A DNA stretch of 64,000 nt from Spirochaetota bacterium (GTDB lineage Bacteria > Spirochaetota > JAAYUW01 > JAOAHJ01), in assembly GCA_026415295.1 (NCBI GenBank), contig JAOAHJ010000039.1, positions 62,001 to 126,000 on the forward strand, given 5' to 3'. Positions 8,496-17,443 of the stretch are shown here, one piece after another. Position 1 is the stretch's first letter. Every line of letters begins with the position of its first letter. Made by a program: the position numbers and the translations under genes. The notes under the pieces were generated by a model. The model was not told the DNA's origin. It saw only the letters and a program-made list of their open reading frames with translations, and ran no database searches.

Positions 8496-9359
8496 TTAAA
8501 CTTCCTTGGCAAGAATATTTTTAATCTCTTCATAAGCCCTAAATAAAGCATTTGTCAAGTTGAAAGTTTTATTTGAAAAGTTAGATAAATTCTCTATATT
8601 TTTAAGTCCATCACTTAAAGCATAAGTTTGTTCATCCATAGAATTTGTAATTTCAGTTAAAGATTGCCCTATCTTTTTACCAATAATATTATTCTCATTA
8701 AAATTTTTCTTTATTTCATTAATATCAGTAACCAAAAATTCCATTATTTCACCAATATTTTTTAAAAGTTCATTAATATTACTAAAATTTTCTTGAAATT
8801 CATTTACTATTTTTGATATATTATTTGCAAGATCTTTAGTATTGTCAGCAAGTTTCCTAACTTCAGAAGAAATAATATTAAACCCAGAACCATACTTTCC
8901 AGCATGAGCAGCTTCAATAGAAGCATTAATTGCCAACACATTTGTTTTTTCAGCTATATCTTTTATTGCAGAAGTGGATTCAAATACAATTTTAGAATTT
9001 TCAAAAAGCCTATTAAATACATTTTTTGATTCTTTTATCTTTGAAAATATATTATCTATTTGTTCTGTTCTTTCGTTAAATCTATTAACAAGTAAATTAT
9101 TTTTATCTAGCATCGAATTCATTTCTAAATCAATATTTTTTAAATTAACATTAATATTTTTATTTGTAGCACTCATTTCTTCAAATGCAGCAAGAATAGA
9201 GGTGGTAAATCCTTTTATAGAACTTATAAATTCAAAAATGAGTTCAAGGGAATTTGTTGTAATTGTACTTAATATAATTGAATTTGAATATTGAGAAGTT
9301 AATTTATCTGCTAAAATGAAATAATTTTGTAACTCTTTTTTTAAATTATTATTATTCAT
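8496..9359 (-). CDS. Cytoplasmic methyl-accepting chemotaxis-like protein
   Basis: A 287-residue soluble, almost wholly helical protein without membrane segments. Residues about 131-172 contain the conserved chemoreceptor hairpin tip (DIAEKTNVLAINASIEAAHAG...GF...SEVRKLA) that contacts CheA and CheW. The flanking heptad regions are short, and no HAMP or sensor domain is present. It lies 66 bases downstream of the ODP-type di-iron gene on the same strand. A soluble MCP paired with ODP is the known oxygen/iron-sensing chemotaxis arrangement of Treponema denticola, so the neighbour probably supplies the sensing domain in trans. AAAAGGAT gives a good start at 9359. Confidence 0.85.
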   Translation of the reverse strand: MNNNNLKKELQNYFILADKLTSQYSNSIILSTITTNSLELIFEFISSIKGFTTSILAAFEEMSATNKNINVNLKNIDLEMNSMLDKNNLLVNRFNERTEQIDNIFSKIKESKNVFNRLFENSKIVFESTSAIKDIAEKTNVLAINASIEAAHAGKYGSGFNIISSEVRKLADNTKDLANNISKIVNEFQENFSNINELLKNIGEIMEFLVTDINEIKKNFNENNIIGKKIGQSLTEITNSMDEQTYALSDGLKNIENLSNFSNKTFNLTNALFRAYEEIKNILAKEV

Positions 9360-9425
9360 ATTGAAATCCTTTTTATAATTTACAAAACTTTTTTATAGGG
9401 CTCTTTAATTAAAAGGATAAATTTT

Positions 9426-10205
9426 TTAATAAATAGTTTCAATTATATCAATACCACATTTAAGATTATATAACCAATCTAAAAACTTTTTAACATTTTC
9501 TCCATCATAAATTGCACCATGTTGTGGACAAATCATTTTTATTTCATATTTTGAAATTTTATCAACAAAATATCTAAGCACTTTATTTGAAGCCATATAT
9601 CGTTGATGAAAGGCCTCAATAGCTTGAAGATGATCTTCAAATTTTTCAACAAAAAGATACTTCTTATTTGGAGGAAAAACTGCTGCTCCAATATCTCCTG
9701 AAAAAAGAATTTTTGAATTTGGATCATAAATTATTAAATTCCCTGGAGAATGCATAAAATGAGCTGGAACTATTATAAGAGGTTGATATCCATCTATCTT
9801 AATATCACCTCCTTGATCTTTTAGTGGAACTATCCTAGATGCATCAAAAATGCCAAAATGTGGTAAAAATCTGATCCATTTATTTGAAATATAAATATTT
9901 GCGTTTGTAATACCAAGCCACATAGCTATTCCAGATGAAACATCAGGATCTTGATGGGTATAAAATATAACTTTTATCTTTGTCATAGGAATATATTGTG
10001 ATACAACAGCAACAACTTTAGAAAAAGTAGAAACACCACCTGGATCAAGCAAAATCCCCATATCTTTAGTCATAATAAGATATTGGTTTGTCTGGATGAT
10101 TTCTCTTTCAGAATATTTATCCCATCCAAGCCAAATAAATTTATAATCATCTTTTTCAAATAAAACTTTCCCTTCTATTACTTCATTTGCTTTAATATTT
10201 TCCAT
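9426..10205 (-). CDS. ODP-type di-iron protein (metallo-beta-lactamase fold), probable oxygen sensor
   Basis: A 259-residue cytoplasmic protein with the flavodiiron-type beta-lactamase fold but no flavodoxin domain. Probable metal ligands are THQDPD (residues 83-88), H152 in MHSPGN, D171 in FSGD and H229 in CPQHG. Gln replaces the Glu of the usual HxExD motif. This matches ODP, the oxygen-binding di-iron protein that feeds Treponema denticola chemotaxis. It is transcribed ahead of the cytoplasmic MCP gene from its own promoter, with an AGGAG ribosome site. A plain metallo-hydrolase or rubredoxin-linked oxygen reductase fragment is the alternative, but the MCP partner makes sensing likelier. 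Confidence 0.8.
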   Translation of the reverse strand: MENIKANEVIEGKVLFEKDDYKFIWLGWDKYSEREIIQTNQYLIMTKDMGILLDPGGVSTFSKVVAVVSQYIPMTKIKVIFYTHQDPDVSSGIAMWLGITNANIYISNKWIRFLPHFGIFDASRIVPLKDQGGDIKIDGYQPLIIVPAHFMHSPGNLIIYDPNSKILFSGDIGAAVFPPNKKYLFVEKFEDHLQAIEAFHQRYMASNKVLRYFVDKISKYEIKMICPQHGAIYDGENVKKFLDWLYNLKCGIDIIETIY

Positions 10206-10234
10206 TTTTTACTCCTGTAATTATTCTAAATTTA

Positions 10235-10262
10235 AAAATAATATAAATTATAATTTTGTCAA
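10235..10262 (-). promoter_or_regulatory. Predicted promoter of the ODP-MCP operon
   Basis: On the minus strand, TTGACA (10257-10262), a 16-base spacer and TATTTT (10235-10240). It lies just past the groES terminator, so ODP-MCP forms its own unit. Confidence 0.5.
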
Positions 10263-10300
10263 AATGATTCAGTTAAAACTTATTATAAATTAAATTAAAA

Positions 10301-10330
10301 AAAGCCACCCCTATTACTAAGGATGGCTTT
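10301..10330 (-). terminator. Rho-independent terminator of groES
   Basis: In the minus-strand RNA, AAAGCCATCC pairs with GGGTGGCTTT over 10 positions (nine Watson-Crick, one U-G) around a 10-base loop. A run of U follows (A-run at 10297-10300 on the plus strand). It lies 48 bases after the groES stop and before the ODP promoter. Confidence 0.9.
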
Positions 10331-10378
10331 AATATGTAAAAAATAATTTTCTAAAAAATGAACCAAATAAAATTTAAT

Positions 10379-10642
10379 TTATTCAATTATTGCAAGTATA
10401 TCATTCATCTTTAATATAAGATGGTCCTCATCATCAATTTTTATAGAGGTACCAGCATATTTATCATACATTACTTTATCGCCAACTTTAACCTTAATCT
10501 GATCTGAATCCCCTATAGCTACAACAGTTCCATTTTGAGTTTTTTCTTGTGCTGTATCTGGTAAAATTATTCCACCTTTTGTTCTTGTTTCTGGTGGGTT
10601 AACTTTAATTAGTATTCTGTCACCAATTGGTTTAATTTTCAT
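10379..10642 (-). CDS. groES: Co-chaperonin GroES
   Basis: An 87-residue GroES, the heptameric lid of the GroEL folding chamber. It begins with MKIKPIGDRILIKV, carries the mobile-loop region (PETRTKGGIILPD, about residues 17-29), and ends with the typical VGDKVMYDKYAG...DILAIIE. It is a little shorter than the common 94-97 residues. A perfect AGGAGG site precedes the ATG. groEL is not next to it on either side, and the gene has its own promoter and terminator, so it is monocistronic here. I see no CIRCE inverted repeat. Confidence 0.97.
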   Translation of the reverse strand: MKIKPIGDRILIKVNPPETRTKGGIILPDTAQEKTQNGTVVAIGDSDQIKVKVGDKVMYDKYAGTSIKIDDEDHLILKMNDILAIIE

Positions 10643-10683
10643 AATATATTCCTCCTGAAATAAAATTATTTATATCAATAATA

Positions 10684-10713
10684 AATATAATAAAAGATGT
10701 TTAATTTCGTCAA
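10684..10713 (-). promoter_or_regulatory. Predicted groES promoter
   Basis: On the minus strand, TTGACG (10708-10713), an 18-base spacer and TATATT (10684-10689), about 45 bases ahead of the groES ATG. No heat-shock operator is visible around it. Confidence 0.55.
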
Positions 10714-10726
10714 TTTATTTTTTATT

Positions 10727-12478
10727 TTAAACTAACTTTTCTGATTTATTATATGATATACTTTGCAAAATCATATAAAATACAGAAACATCTATATGAC
10801 TTTCATCTATATTTTCTTTATTTTCAATATCAGCAACTGTTCTTGAAATCCTTATTAATTTTTCATGTTGTCTTAAAGATAATCCAAAATTTAATGTTAT
10901 ATCCTTCAAATATAGTTCAACCTCTCTTTTTAATTTAACTTTTTCATTAAATATTTTTGGTACTACTTTGCCATTAAAATAATCAATCCTATTTCCATAT
11001 CTAAAAATTTGCCGAGATATAGTTTCGCTTAGCAAATTTATAATATTTGAATCATCCCAAAATATTTTTTCTTTAATATGATTATTTATTATAGGGCTTA
11101 CATTTATCATTAAGTTACTATCTTTTTTAACTTTAGGAACAATAAGATTTATATCAATCCTATCTATTATAGCTTGTGAAATTTTTTTATTAAAATTTAT
11201 TATCTCTGATTTTGAACAAATACAAATTTTTTCATCATCACCTGAAGCCCCACATGGGCATAAATTTGAAATAAGAAATAATAAAAAAGATGATGGTAAT
11301 TTAATCTTATTATTAACTCTTGAAATTGAAACAAAATTATCATTTACTGGTTCTCTTAGACTTTCTATTACACTTTTTTTAAATAAATTTACTTCATCAA
11401 GAATAAGAACTCCTCTATGTGCAAGAGTCACTTCTCCTAATGATAAATAATTCCCACCTCCAAGCATTGCAATCTCAGTAATACTATGATGAGGAGTCCT
11501 AACAGGTCTTGTAATTTCAAAATTAACATCCCTTAATATCCCAAACTTTGAATATAATTCAGCAAGTTCTATTTTTTCTTCATAAGTTAATGGTGGTAAA
11601 TAATTTGTTAATATTTTTGAAAGGAGTGTTTTACCAGTACCAGTAGCTCCTTTTAAATATAAATTATGAAAACCAGCTAAAGATATAAGTAATCCATATT
11701 TTATGTGAAAATTTTCAATATAATCATTAAAGGTCAAACTGTTAGAATCTGTTTTGTTTTTAATATTATCATTACCTTCTCTATCAACTATTTTAATATA
11801 ATTATTGCTTTCTATATTAAAAATATTTTTTAACTCATATCCCATTTCTTGTAAGAAAAACTTATAAGTATTATTTATTTTTTCATTTTTATTTATCTTG
11901 TTAAAAATTTTATTAATAAAAATATTTAAAGTTTTTAAAGTATCTACAAAGATAATTTCTGATTTAATATAATTAATGTTTTTATTATAAATATATAATT
12001 TATTTTTAATTATATCAGACACAAATATATATTTAAAACCAAATTTTGATGCATTTATAAGATAAGATAGTATATTTTCATCTGCCTTTATTTGGCCATC
12101 TAAACCTAACTCACCAATAAATAAAACTTCAGAAAACAATTCTTTTATATAACTCATGATTAAATCTAATGATAAATTTAATTCCTTCTTCATAATACTC
12201 AATTTAAATTGTACTAAAATATTTAATGCTATAGGTAGATCAAGATACTTTGTATTCTTTGGAACATCTGAAGGTGAAAGATTTACAATAATCTTTTTTT
12301 CAGGAAAATCTGACATAGTCTTTAATATAGATTCTTTAATCCTAAAACAGGATTCTTTAACTATTTTTCCTGGTAATCCAATAATTTCAAAATAAGGAAG
12401 ACCTTTAGTTAAAGCTACTTCTATATCAATTTTCTTAAATTCAAAATCAGATAAAATAAGAGCAGGTATTGAAAACAT
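10727..12478 (-). CDS. comM: ComM/YifB-type magnesium chelatase-like AAA+ ATPase
   Basis: A 583-residue protein of the ComM (YifB) family: a lon-protease-like N-terminal domain, a central AAA+ core (Walker A KGATGTGKTLL, Walker B ...LILDEV) and a C-terminal chelatase-like lid. In naturally competent species ComM is a hexameric helicase for branch migration during recombination of incoming DNA. The family is also widespread in non-competent bacteria. A Cys cluster (CPCGASG...CICS) after the AAA core is usual. I start at ATG 12478 (MFSIPALIL) because GAGGTAAT precedes it and family proteins begin there; a longer frame to 12529 has no ribosome site. Confidence 0.9.
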   Translation of the reverse strand: MFSIPALILSDFEFKKIDIEVALTKGLPYFEIIGLPGKIVKESCFRIKESILKTMSDFPEKKIIVNLSPSDVPKNTKYLDLPIALNILVQFKLSIMKKELNLSLDLIMSYIKELFSEVLFIGELGLDGQIKADENILSYLINASKFGFKYIFVSDIIKNKLYIYNKNINYIKSEIIFVDTLKTLNIFINKIFNKINKNEKINNTYKFFLQEMGYELKNIFNIESNNYIKIVDREGNDNIKNKTDSNSLTFNDYIENFHIKYGLLISLAGFHNLYLKGATGTGKTLLSKILTNYLPPLTYEEKIELAELYSKFGILRDVNFEITRPVRTPHHSITEIAMLGGGNYLSLGEVTLAHRGVLILDEVNLFKKSVIESLREPVNDNFVSISRVNNKIKLPSSFLLFLISNLCPCGASGDDEKICICSKSEIINFNKKISQAIIDRIDINLIVPKVKKDSNLMINVSPIINNHIKEKIFWDDSNIINLLSETISRQIFRYGNRIDYFNGKVVPKIFNEKVKLKREVELYLKDITLNFGLSLRQHEKLIRISRTVADIENKENIDESHIDVSVFYMILQSISYNKSEKLV

Positions 12479-12743
12479 AATTATTACCTCAAAACTTACT
12501 TTAATATTATATACTAATTTTAAAATCAAATTATTTCATAAAAAAATATTATTCTAAAATTTATAAATTTTATAAAAAATTTAATATTTTAAATTAATTA
12601 AAAAAAATTAAATAAGAATTAACATAATAAAAATAAAATAGATTAATAACAAATCATAAAAAATAAAATAAAATTAACATATATAATAACAGTTGAAAAA
12701 AATGGAAAGGTGAAAAAATTAATTCTTAAAAAATGATTATAAT

Positions 12744-13811
12744 TTAAAATAAAGCTTGACTTTCTTTATTGATTAAAGAATTTTTAATTCTTTCTATTTT
12801 GTCATTATTAATTAGACCGATTTCAGCAAGGTATTCTAACCCCTTTTCACTTATAATTCTACCTTTTTGAGTTCTTTTTAAAAACCCTTTTTGAATTAGA
12901 TATGGTTCATAAAACTCTTCTATAGTTTTTTTGTCTTCTGATAGATTTATAGCAAGAGTTGCTAAACCAACAGGGCCACCACAATAATCATTACAAATAG
13001 TTGATAACATCCTCCTATCCATACTATCCAATCCATATACATCAATTCCAATTTCTTCAAGTGACTTATTAACAACATCTTTTGTTATTTTATCTTTGCC
13101 CATATAAATAGAAAAATCATATATTCTTTTTAATAGTCTTATAGCAATTCTAGGAGTACCCCTACTTCTTTTTCCTATTTCAGCTGATGCATCATCCTCT
13201 ATATTTATATTTAAAATATTAGCAGCCCTTTGTACTATTTTGCTTAATGAAAAATCATCATAATAGTCCATTTTGATTATAATTCCAAATCTAGTTTGTA
13301 AAGGTTTAGATATATTGCCAACTTTAGTAGTTGCTCCAATAAGAGTAAAATGAGGCAAATTAATCCTCATTGTTCTTGAATTAACTCCACTACCAATTAG
13401 AATATCAAGTTTAAAATCTTCCATAGCAGGAAATAAAACTTCTTCAAGATTTACTTTAAGTCTATGAATTTCATCTATAAATAAAACATCATTGTTTTTA
13501 AGAGAAGATAAAAGAGAAGCAATATCTCCATTTTTGACAAAAACTTGAGCAGATACTATTTTAATATTACTTCCAAGCTCATTAGCTATTACAGATGACA
13601 GGGTAGTTTTACCAAGTCCAGCTGGGCCATAAATAAGTATATGATCAAGAGTTTTATTTCTTCTTTTAGCTGATTCTATATATACTTTTAATTGATTTTT
13701 AATATTATCTTGCCCTATGAATTCATCAAGTTTAGAAGGCCTTAAAACATTTGTATCTTCTTTATTAACAAAATTTTTATAGGATTCCTTACATTTTTTT
13801 TCTTCTATCAT
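12744..13811 (-). CDS. ruvB: Holliday junction branch-migration motor RuvB
   Basis: The AAA+ ATPase of RuvAB. It carries LRPSKLDEFIGQ, Walker A GPAGLGKTT (usually GPPGLGKTT), Walker B DVLFIDEIHRL, sensor I GATTK and arginine finger region SRGTPRIA, followed by the winged-helix domain (LDSMDRRML...PVGLATLA). I favour ATG 13811; the frame extends to a GTG at 13826 without a better ribosome site, so the start is uncertain by five residues. It is the last gene of a ruvC-ruvA-ruvB run, 98 bases after ruvA. In many bacteria ruvC lies elsewhere or ruvB follows other genes. Confidence 0.96.
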   Translation of the reverse strand: MIEEKKCKESYKNFVNKEDTNVLRPSKLDEFIGQDNIKNQLKVYIESAKRRNKTLDHILIYGPAGLGKTTLSSVIANELGSNIKIVSAQVFVKNGDIASLLSSLKNNDVLFIDEIHRLKVNLEEVLFPAMEDFKLDILIGSGVNSRTMRINLPHFTLIGATTKVGNISKPLQTRFGIIIKMDYYDDFSLSKIVQRAANILNINIEDDASAEIGKRSRGTPRIAIRLLKRIYDFSIYMGKDKITKDVVNKSLEEIGIDVYGLDSMDRRMLSTICNDYCGGPVGLATLAINLSEDKKTIEEFYEPYLIQKGFLKRTQKGRIISEKGLEYLAEIGLINNDKIERIKNSLINKESQALF

Positions 13812-13909
13812 AATTTTACTCAACACTTAATTATTAATAGAATTATACACAATTAATTATTAATTAAAACAAATATTAAATTTGTTAATTACAATTTTTC
13901 AAAAATATT

Positions 13910-14488
13910 CTAAATTTTAGAAAGTTTTGAAAGAAAATACTTAAATTTTTCTTCAAAAGAATCTATTCTTTCAATTTCTTTAGAATATTTCTTGTAAACA
14001 CTATTTATTTCTTCATCATTAAAACCTAATCCCTTTAATCCTACAAAAATATCTTTATCAGAAAAATTATTTTGATCTACTTTAAGGTCAATTTTACCTG
14101 CAAGCTCAATTAATATTTTTTGAGCTACTTTTTTACCTATACCCTTTACTTTTTCAAAAGGAGAAATATCACCTCTTAAAATCGAATCTTTATATAACTT
14201 TATTTCATTAGCATCTATTATTTCAAGAGCTTTTTTAGGACCTATTCCTGAAATACCAATTAAAGTTATAAAAAATTCTCTTTCTTCCTCACTAATAAAA
14301 CCATAAAGTTCATCAAAATTTTCTCTTTTATATTTAAAAAGATAAATAAAAACCTTTTCTCCCTCTTTTTCTTTATAGGTTTCATAAAACTTTTTTCTTG
14401 TAAATATTTCATAATAAACATTGTTATTCTCAATAATTGTTTTATCAATATTTACTCTATTGAGTTTACCTTCAATTCCATACAACAT
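13910..14488 (-). CDS. ruvA: Holliday junction DNA-binding protein RuvA
   Basis: A 192-residue RuvA, the tetrameric junction-recognition partner of RuvB. It has an N-terminal OB-like domain, two helix-hairpin-helix motifs (GISGIGPKKALEII and VKGIGKKVAQKILIEL) and a C-terminal RuvB-binding domain after a short linker (GLKGLGFNDEEINSVYKK). ATG 14488 has AAGGAAA six bases upstream; a TTG directly before it is in frame but not needed. It lies 38 bases after ruvC. Confidence 0.96.
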   Translation of the reverse strand: MLYGIEGKLNRVNIDKTIIENNNVYYEIFTRKKFYETYKEKEGEKVFIYLFKYKRENFDELYGFISEEEREFFITLIGISGIGPKKALEIIDANEIKLYKDSILRGDISPFEKVKGIGKKVAQKILIELAGKIDLKVDQNNFSDKDIFVGLKGLGFNDEEINSVYKKYSKEIERIDSFEEKFKYFLSKLSKI

Positions 14489-14526
14489 CAAAAATTTCCT
14501 TAGAAATTATTTTAATTTATTTGCTT

Positions 14527-15030
14527 CTAATTAAGAAAATATTTATTATAATTAAAAAAACATGCAAGTGCCGTAGCAATTGCATCTGAAGCATCATCTG
14601 GGGTTGGAATCTCATCCATATTAAAGAAACTTTTTATAAATATTTGAATCTCTTTTTTTTTAGCTTTACCATTACCTGTTATTATTTTCTTTATTTCAAG
14701 AGGAGTAAATTGAACTACTTCAATTTTTTTATATAAAAAAAATAAATTAAGTGCACCCCTTATCTCTGAGATTTCCATAACAGTTTTTTTATTCTTCGTA
14801 AAATAAACCCTTTCTACAGATGCAATCTCCGGTTTATAACTATTGTATATTATTTCTAAGTTTTCAAAAATTTCTTTAAATCTCTCTTTATAAGTTAAAT
14901 TCTGATCAGTTTTTATAACTCCATAAGAAATAAGTTGTGGGCTCCCTCTATCTATATAAGTTTCGGGAAAAAATTCTATTATAGAAAATCCCACTAAAGC
15001 ATATCCTGGATCTATACCAATAACTTTCAT
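14527..15030 (-). CDS. ruvC: Holliday junction resolvase RuvC
   Basis: A 167-residue RNase H-fold endonuclease that cuts Holliday junctions symmetrically. The catalytic acidic residues are visible: D7 (GIDPG), the Glu of SVERVYF, and two Asp in PDDASDAIATALA near the C-terminus. The ISEIRGAL stretch is typical. It is first in the ruvC-ruvA-ruvB run, so all three parts of the resolvasome are in one unit. The 260 bases upstream to yebC are featureless A/T sequence. Confidence 0.97.
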   Translation of the reverse strand: MKVIGIDPGYALVGFSIIEFFPETYIDRGSPQLISYGVIKTDQNLTYKERFKEIFENLEIIYNSYKPEIASVERVYFTKNKKTVMEISEIRGALNLFFLYKKIEVVQFTPLEIKKIITGNGKAKKKEIQIFIKSFFNMDEIPTPDDASDAIATALACFFNYNKYFLN

Positions 15031-15290
15031 TTATTTTTAATTTTTATTAAATATTAAATTTTCAGTAACTTTATTAAATATTTCAAATTATAATAATGAA
15101 TTAAAATATTAATTTAATATTTTATATTTCTTATTTCTAAAACTATATTTGTTTTGATAGAATTTTATTATTATATTAATTAATTTAACAAAAATAATTT
15201 TCTAATAATTAAATAATATGATCTTTTACTAAAATTAAATAATAATCCATACATAAAATATTAAGTCTTTAAAATCATATATACAAAAAC

Positions 15291-16052
15291 TTAATTATTT
15301 TGGGCAGATTCAAACTTTTCCATAATATCGTCATCAATATCAAAGTTTGCATAAACATCTTGAACATCATCATTATCTTCAAGAGCATCCATAAGCTTAA
15401 GCATTCTTATAGCTTCATCATTTTCAAGTTTTACATAAGTATCAGGCACAAATGTTACTTCAGCTTCTATATATTTTATACCATTTTTATCAAGTTTCTC
15501 TTTAATATTAAGAAGCTCATCAGGATTTGTATAAATATAAGCTTCTTCACCTTTTATCACATAATCATCCGCATTATTTTCTAAAGCAAAACTTGCTATA
15601 TCATCTTCTGTTCTACCATCCATAGATAAAGTTATAACCCCTTTTCTTTTAAACATCCAGGAAACGCAACCATTTTCTCCTAAATTACCGCCATATTTGG
15701 TAAGAGTAGACCTTATAGAAGATGCTGTTCTGTTTTTATTATCTGTCAAAGCTTTAATCATTATTGCAACTCCAGCAGGACCATATCCTTCATAAGTAAT
15801 ATCCTCATAATTTTCACCTTTTAGCTCACCAGTTCCTTTTTTTATAGCTTTTTCAATATTATCTTTAGGCATATTTGCAGCTTTAGCTTTTTCAACTACT
15901 GCTCTAAGTCTTGGATTAGAATTAATATCTCCTCCTCCAATTTTAGCTGCTACTACTATTTCTCTGATAAATTTTGTAAATAGTTTTCCCTTTTTTGCAT
16001 CAACTATTGCTTTTTTATGTTTTATAGTACTCCACTTATTATGACCTGACAT
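15291..16052 (-). CDS. yebC: YebC/TACO1 family protein
   Basis: A 253-residue YebC-family protein, beginning [14 protein letters not shown], with the conserved AAKIGGGD and [17 protein letters not shown] segments. YebC proteins help ribosomes pass difficult proline-type motifs and were long annotated as transcription regulators (PmpR). A GGAGG site sits ahead of the ATG. The gene precedes ruvCAB, a frequent bacterial neighbourhood. Confidence 0.95.
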   Translation of the reverse strand: MSGHNKWSTIKHKKAIVDAKKGKLFTKFIREIVVAAKIGGGDINSNPRLRAVVEKAKAANMPKDNIEKAIKKGTGELKGENYEDITYEGYGPAGVAIMIKALTDNKNRTASSIRSTLTKYGGNLGENGCVSWMFKRKGVITLSMDGRTEDDIASFALENNADDYVIKGEEAYIYTNPDELLNIKEKLDKNGIKYIEAEVTFVPDTYVKLENDEAIRMLKLMDALEDNDDVQDVYANFDIDDDIMEKFESAQNN

Positions 16053-16323
16053 AAAACCTCCATTTATATTTATATAAATTAATTTATTAAAAATTTTAAT
16101 TAATTATTATTATTTGAAATCTATTAATAATAAAGCTTTTTATAATAAATACAAGATAAATAATAAAAAGATAAAAAAATAGAACCAAATTCAAAAATAA
16201 ATTAATTTTATTATTTCTACTTATTACTTAGATATTTTATTTTTTTTAATTTAATTTTTCAATTTTTTTTTTCAATTTTTTTAATTTAAATTTTTTGTAA
16301 TTGACTAATAGAAATATTTTTAT

Positions 16324-16815
16324 CTAATTTTTTTGTAACCCAATTAAAACAATAATCTTGTGAAAATCATAGTAATAAGTTAAAATGTAAACAATTTGGG
16401 ATTTACCAAATATTTTTAAATTTTCTCCTCTCATAATAGTTGGGGTTGTAATATTGCATTTAAATCCAAAATTTGCAAAATCTGTAATTGCCTTCCCACC
16501 AACCATATTTGCAACTTCACCAATTGAAGCTTCAATTAATTCGTCTTTCTCCTGTTGAGATTCTATTTCATCAATTGAAACTGAATTCATTATTTGAGTT
16601 ATCTTTTTTGCAGATTCCTCATCAAAATTACAAATTATAGTACCCTTAACATCTTCTATTATATTTAAAATTGCTACATAACCATTAATATTCGCTGGAT
16701 TTATTTTAAGCTCTATAGACTCAAGCTTTACATCACTAGATATGATTTCAGACAATAGAATTTCTGTTTGTTTTGAAAAAATATCAACTAATTTATTTCT
16801 ATCAAATTTTTCCAT
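16324..16815 (-). CDS. cheX: CheX-type CheY-P phosphatase
   Basis: A 163-residue protein of the CheC/CheX/FliY phosphatase superfamily. The catalytic ExxN motif is E100-V-A-N103 in ASIGEVANMVGGKA, and there is only one such motif, as in CheX. In spirochaetes CheX dephosphorylates CheY-P and ends the chemotaxis signal. It overlaps the 3' end of coaE by 28 bases, an odd partner that implies translational coupling. No other che gene is adjacent; the MCP-ODP pair is about 6 kb away. Confidence 0.85.
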   Translation of the reverse strand: MEKFDRNKLVDIFSKQTEILLSEIISSDVKLESIELKINPANINGYVAILNIIEDVKGTIICNFDEESAKKITQIMNSVSIDEIESQQEKDELIEASIGEVANMVGGKAITDFANFGFKCNITTPTIMRGENLKIFGKSQIVYILTYYYDFHKIIVLIGLQKN

Positions 16816-17432
16816 ATTAACTCCACATTTTCTCTAAGCTGATCATATGTGCCATTATTATTAATTATAAAATAATTTGCTTTTTTTTCATCACTAAAAA
16901 AAAATAATTTGTTTCTAGTTCTAATTTTTAATTTTTCAATTTTTTTTTCATTTAAAAAATGGTATTTCTCATGAAAATCTATTATTTTCTCTGCTTCATC
17001 AAACTCTATCATATTTCTAGAAATTAATCTTTCCAATCTTTTTTCCCTATTTGAATCCACTATTATTATATTATCGCAATATCTATTAAATTTCATCTTA
17101 TGAAGCAAAGCACAATTAATAATTATAACCCTTCCATTTTTTTCATTTTCATTCAAAATTCTTTTTACAAATTTTTTCATGTTTGGATGCAAAATTTTTT
17201 CAAGTTTGTTCATCTTACCTTTATTACTAAAAACTATTTTCCTTAAATTTTTTTTTATATTTTCACAAGTTTTTAAATTAAATTTTTTAACTATAGTTTC
17301 AACTTTTAATTGAAAAAAATAATTACCAATTTTATCAATATCAAGACATATATCATACTCTATATAATCTTTTAATATCGATAAAACAGAATCTTTCCCA
17401 GCAGCTACTTTACCTGTAATTCCAATTATCAT
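16788..17432 (-). CDS. coaE: Dephospho-CoA kinase
   Basis: A 214-residue P-loop kinase catalysing the last step of coenzyme A synthesis, ATP-dependent 3'-phosphorylation of dephospho-CoA. MIIGITGKVAAGKDSV is the N-terminal P-loop. The family's Asp-containing DICLDIDKIG, IVDSNREKRLERLISRN and lid region follow. The core is slightly divergent (GKVAAGKD instead of GGIGSGKS). It follows the M24 peptidase by 11 bases and overlaps cheX by 28. Confidence 0.88.
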   Translation of the reverse strand: MIIGITGKVAAGKDSVLSILKDYIEYDICLDIDKIGNYFFQLKVETIVKKFNLKTCENIKKNLRKIVFSNKGKMNKLEKILHPNMKKFVKRILNENEKNGRVIIINCALLHKMKFNRYCDNIIIVDSNREKRLERLISRNMIEFDEAEKIIDFHEKYHFLNEKKIEKLKIRTRNKLFFFSDEKKANYFIINNNGTYDQLRENVELIWKNLIEIN

Positions 17433-17443
17433 ATTTGCAATTA

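Noticed and set aside
10643-10726. CIRCE heat-shock operator at groES
   Set aside because: No TTAGCACTC inverted repeat is present.
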